A DNA stretch of 8,276 nt, taken from Myxococcales bacterium (GTDB taxonomy: Bacteria > Myxococcota > Myxococcia > Myxococcales > Anaeromyxobacteraceae). Positions 6,703-8,276 of this stretch are shown here, one piece after another. The stretch spans positions 1-8,276 of the forward strand of contig JAJYAW010000106.1 in NCBI GenBank assembly GCA_021779335.1. Direction: 5' to 3'. Position numbers and translations under genes: made by a program. Positions within the stretch are counted from its first letter, which is position 1. Each line of letters begins with the position of its first letter. The notes under the pieces were generated by a model, which worked only from the letters and a program-made list of their open reading frames with translations, searched no databases and was not told the origin of the DNA.

Positions 6703-8166
6703 TCAGTGGATGCCGCCGATGCAGACGTACTTCACCACGAGGTAGTCCTCGATGCCGTATTTGGATCCCTCGCGCCCGATGCCGGATTCCTTGACACCGC
6801 CGAACGGGGCCACCTCGGTGGAGATGAGGCCGGTGTTGAGCCCGACCATGCCGTACTCGAGCCGCTCGGAGACCCGCCAGGCCCGCGCCAGGTCCCGGGT
6901 GTAGAAGTAGGAGGCCAGGCCGAACTCGGTGTCGTTGGCGAGCTGGACCGCCTCGTCCTCGGTCTCGAACCGGTAGAGCGGGGCGAGCGGGCCGAAGGTC
7001 TCCTCGCGCGAGACCATCATCTCGCGGGTCGCGCCGGTCAGGACGGTCGGCTGGAAGAAGGAGCCGCCCAGGGCGTGGCGGGCGCCCCCGGTGACCACCT
7101 TGGCCCCCTTGGCGACCGCGTCGGCGATGTGCTCCTCCACCTTCCTGACGGCCCCCTCGTCGATGAGCGGCCCCTGCTGCGTCTCGGCCTGCAGCCCGTC
7201 GCCCACCTTGAGCTTGCCGACCGCCTCGCCCAGCTTCCGGGCGAAGGCCTCGTAGACGCCGGCCTGCACCAGCACGCGGTTGGTGCAGACGCAGGTCTGG
7301 CCGCTGTTGCGGTACTTGGAGGCGATGACGCCCTGCACGGCGGCGTCGAGATCGGCGTCGTCGAAGACGATGAAGGGGGCGTTGCCGCCGAGCTCGAGCG
7401 ACACCTTCTTCATCGTGCCGGCGCACTGCGCCATGAGCTGCTTGCCGATCTCGGTGGAGCCGGTGAAGGTCACCTTGCGGACGATGGGGTTGGTGGTGAG
7501 CTCCTTGCCGATGGCGGCGGAGTCGCCGGTGACGACGTTGAAGACGCCCGGCGGCAGGCCGGCCCGCTCCCCGAGCTCGGCCAGCGCCAGCGCCGAGAAG
7601 GGGGTGGCCGAGGCGGGCTTGAGCACCACGGTGCAGCCGGCCGCCAGCGCCGGCCCGGCCTTGCGGGTGATCATGGCGGAGGGGAAGTTCCAGGGGGTGA
7701 TGGCGGCCACCACGCCGATGGGCTCCTTGAGCACCAGGATGCGCTTGTCGGCGGCGTGGCCCGGGATGGTGTCGCCGTAGACCCGCTTGGCCTCCTCGGC
7801 GAACCACTCGATGAAGGAGGCCGAGTAGGCGATCTCCCCCCGCGACTCGGCCATGGGCTTGCCCTGCTCGGCCGTCATGAGGGTGGCCAGGTCCTCCTGG
7901 TTGGCCATCATGAGGTCGAACCAGCGGCGCAGGATGACGGCCCGCTCCTTGGCGGTCCTGGCGCGCCAGGCCGGCATGGCGTCCTGGGCCGCCTGGATGG
8001 CGGCGCGCGCCCCCTCGGTCCCCATGCGCGGGACGGTCCCGATGACCGCGCCGGAGGCCGGGTTCTTCACGGTGATGGTCCGGCCGTCGGCGGCGTCGAT
8101 CCAGGCGCCGCGGACGTAGCAGCGCTGGCGGAGCAGGAACTCGTTCTTGAGCGGGACGGTGGGCAT
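6703..8166 (-). CDS. gabD: Succinate-semialdehyde dehydrogenase GabD
   Basis: A 487-residue aldehyde dehydrogenase that oxidises succinate semialdehyde to succinate. It matches E. coli GabD, as I recall it, from end to end, including the blocks FIEWFAEEAKR (118-128), YGDTIPGH (130-137), PWNFPSAMITRKAGPALAAG (158-177), SLELGGNAPFIVFDDADLD (256-274) and REGSKYGIEDYL (465-476). Catalytic residues are Asn160, Lys183, Glu258 and Cys292; Arg168, Arg286 and Ser449 are candidates for holding the substrate carboxylate. Cys294, two residues after the nucleophile, forms the CxC pair known as a redox switch in human SSADH. Ser186, three after Lys183, suits NADP use. The ATG fits the family N-terminus, but no well-spaced Shine-Dalgarno lies upstream: GAGG ends two bases before ATG. 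It is the first gene of the operon, 14 bases ahead of the glutamate dehydrogenase, and the only one of the five genes ending in TGA. Confidence 0.96.
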   Translation of the reverse strand: MPTVPLKNEFLLRQRCYVRGAWIDAADGRTITVKNPASGAVIGTVPRMGTEGARAAIQAAQDAMPAWRARTAKERAVILRRWFDLMMANQEDLATLMTAEQGKPMAESRGEIAYSASFIEWFAEEAKRVYGDTIPGHAADKRILVLKEPIGVVAAITPWNFPSAMITRKAGPALAAGCTVVLKPASATPFSALALAELGERAGLPPGVFNVVTGDSAAIGKELTTNPIVRKVTFTGSTEIGKQLMAQCAGTMKKVSLELGGNAPFIVFDDADLDAAVQGVIASKYRNSGQTCVCTNRVLVQAGVYEAFARKLGEAVGKLKVGDGLQAETQQGPLIDEGAVRKVEEHIADAVAKGAKVVTGGARHALGGSFFQPTVLTGATREMMVSREETFGPLAPLYRFETEDEAVQLANDTEFGLASYFYTRDLARAWRVSERLEYGMVGLNTGLISTEVAPFGGVKESGIGREGSKYGIEDYLVVKYVCIGGIH

Positions 8167-8179
8167 GGCCTCGCATTCA

Positions 8180-8194
8180 GCCAGAAGCGTGCCA
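8180..8194 (-). promoter_or_regulatory. Candidate sigma-54 (-24/-12) promoter for the gabD operon
   Basis: Reading the - strand, TGGCACGCTTCTGGC carries a full TGGCACG -24 element (8194-8188) and a -12 element TGGC (8183-8180), one base off the usual TTGC. The invariant GG and GC are exactly ten bases apart, as sigma-54 promoters require. If the final C is -12, transcription would start near 8168, two bases before the gabD ATG. No sigma-70 type -35/-10 pair is apparent in the 110-base upstream region. The match is visible in sequence; its function is inferred. Confidence 0.42.
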
Positions 8195-8195
8195 G

Positions 8196-8217
8196 GCCGC
8201 GGCCGCGTCGCCGCGGC
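8196..8217. repeat. Twin palindromic octamer upstream of gabD
   Basis: The self-complementary octamer GCCGCGGC occurs at 8196-8203 and again at 8210-8217, six bases apart. The two copies can each bind a dimeric protein or pair with each other as an 8-bp stem. They lie just upstream of the candidate sigma-54 promoter, about -28 to -49 relative to its predicted start. The core CCGCGG occurs a third time at 8223-8228. In DNA this GC-rich such palindromes can arise by chance. Confidence 0.3.
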
Positions 8218-8242
8218 GCGGTCCGCGGGCGGGCTGGCCGGG

Positions 8243-8272
8243 CGGGAGACGGCTCAAGCGGCCGTCCTCCCG
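8243..8272. repeat. Strong inverted repeat upstream of gabD (possible activator site or upstream terminator)
   Basis: The arms CGGGAG-ACGGC (8243-8253) and GCCGT-C-CTCCCG (8261-8272) pair over 11 bp with one bulged C and a 7-base loop. The inner part is also a perfect dyad, GACGGC-N7-GCCGTC (8248-8266). Its centre lies about 89 bases upstream of the start predicted for the sigma-54-like promoter, a distance at which enhancer-binding activators often sit. No T-run follows on the - strand, so a classical intrinsic terminator for a gene further right is less likely. Its role is inferred. Confidence 0.38.
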
Positions 8273-8276
8273 GCGG

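Noticed and set aside
2207..6745. A 1512-codon open frame on the + strand opposite patD and the glutamate dehydrogenase
   Set aside because: It is antisense to two genes with clear family motifs. Its translation is low-complexity (Gly, Ala, Val, His, Leu, Glu, Asp, Arg) with no recognisable domain. Such frames arise when GC-rich codons leave the opposite strand without stops.
3701..8176. A possible fusion of gabD-region sequence to the glutamate dehydrogenase in one long open frame
   Set aside because: The part upstream of 6688 is a shadow frame of gabD. The GGAGG site and the start of family-like sequence place the real ATG at 6688.
8167..8276. A sigma-70 promoter for the operon
   Set aside because: I could not find a convincing -35/-10 pair on the - strand; only the -24/-12 type match stands out.

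Overview
The window is a gene-dense piece of a very GC-rich bacterial chromosome. Coding sequence fills all but about 215 bases, and third codon positions are almost always G or C. Because of that composition, long stop-free frames run opposite or beside every real gene; they are shadows. The family mix (a fungal Gdh2-like NAD-glutamate dehydrogenase, a candidate sigma-54 promoter and high GC) would suit a Myxococcota member such as an Anaeromyxobacter-like organism. That placement is inference from general resemblance; no taxonomic marker gene is present.

Layout, left to right. At 19-936 on the + strand is a YegS/DgkB-type lipid kinase of 305 residues. It converges on, and its stop codon interlocks with, a four-gene operon that fills the rest of the window on the - strand. 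In transcription order the operon is gabD (8166-6703, succinate-semialdehyde dehydrogenase), a 995-residue NAD-glutamate dehydrogenase (6688-3701), patD (3661-2234, 4-aminobutyraldehyde dehydrogenase) and gabT (2201-933, 4-aminobutyrate aminotransferase). Gaps between these genes are 14, 39 and 32 bases. The last 110 bases (8167-8276) are non-coding sequence upstream of gabD. They hold a candidate sigma-54 (-24/-12) promoter, a tandem palindrome and a strong inverted repeat.

How the genes fit together. PatD oxidises 4-aminobutyraldehyde (from putrescine) to GABA. GabT moves the amino group of GABA to 2-oxoglutarate, giving succinate semialdehyde and glutamate. GabD oxidises the semialdehyde to succinate for the TCA cycle. 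The glutamate dehydrogenase splits the glutamate into 2-oxoglutarate, ammonium and NADH, so the amino acceptor is regenerated inside the same operon. The set amounts to a self-contained module for turning a diamine-derived aldehyde or GABA into succinate, ammonium and reducing power. No putrescine aminotransferase, transporter or regulator is visible here.

I see no mobile element, RNA gene, CRISPR array or wholly unknown system. The points most worth checking are the sigma-54-like promoter, whose predicted start almost coincides with the gabD ATG, the fungal-type glutamate dehydrogenase built into the GABA operon, and the inverted repeats in each gap between operon genes.
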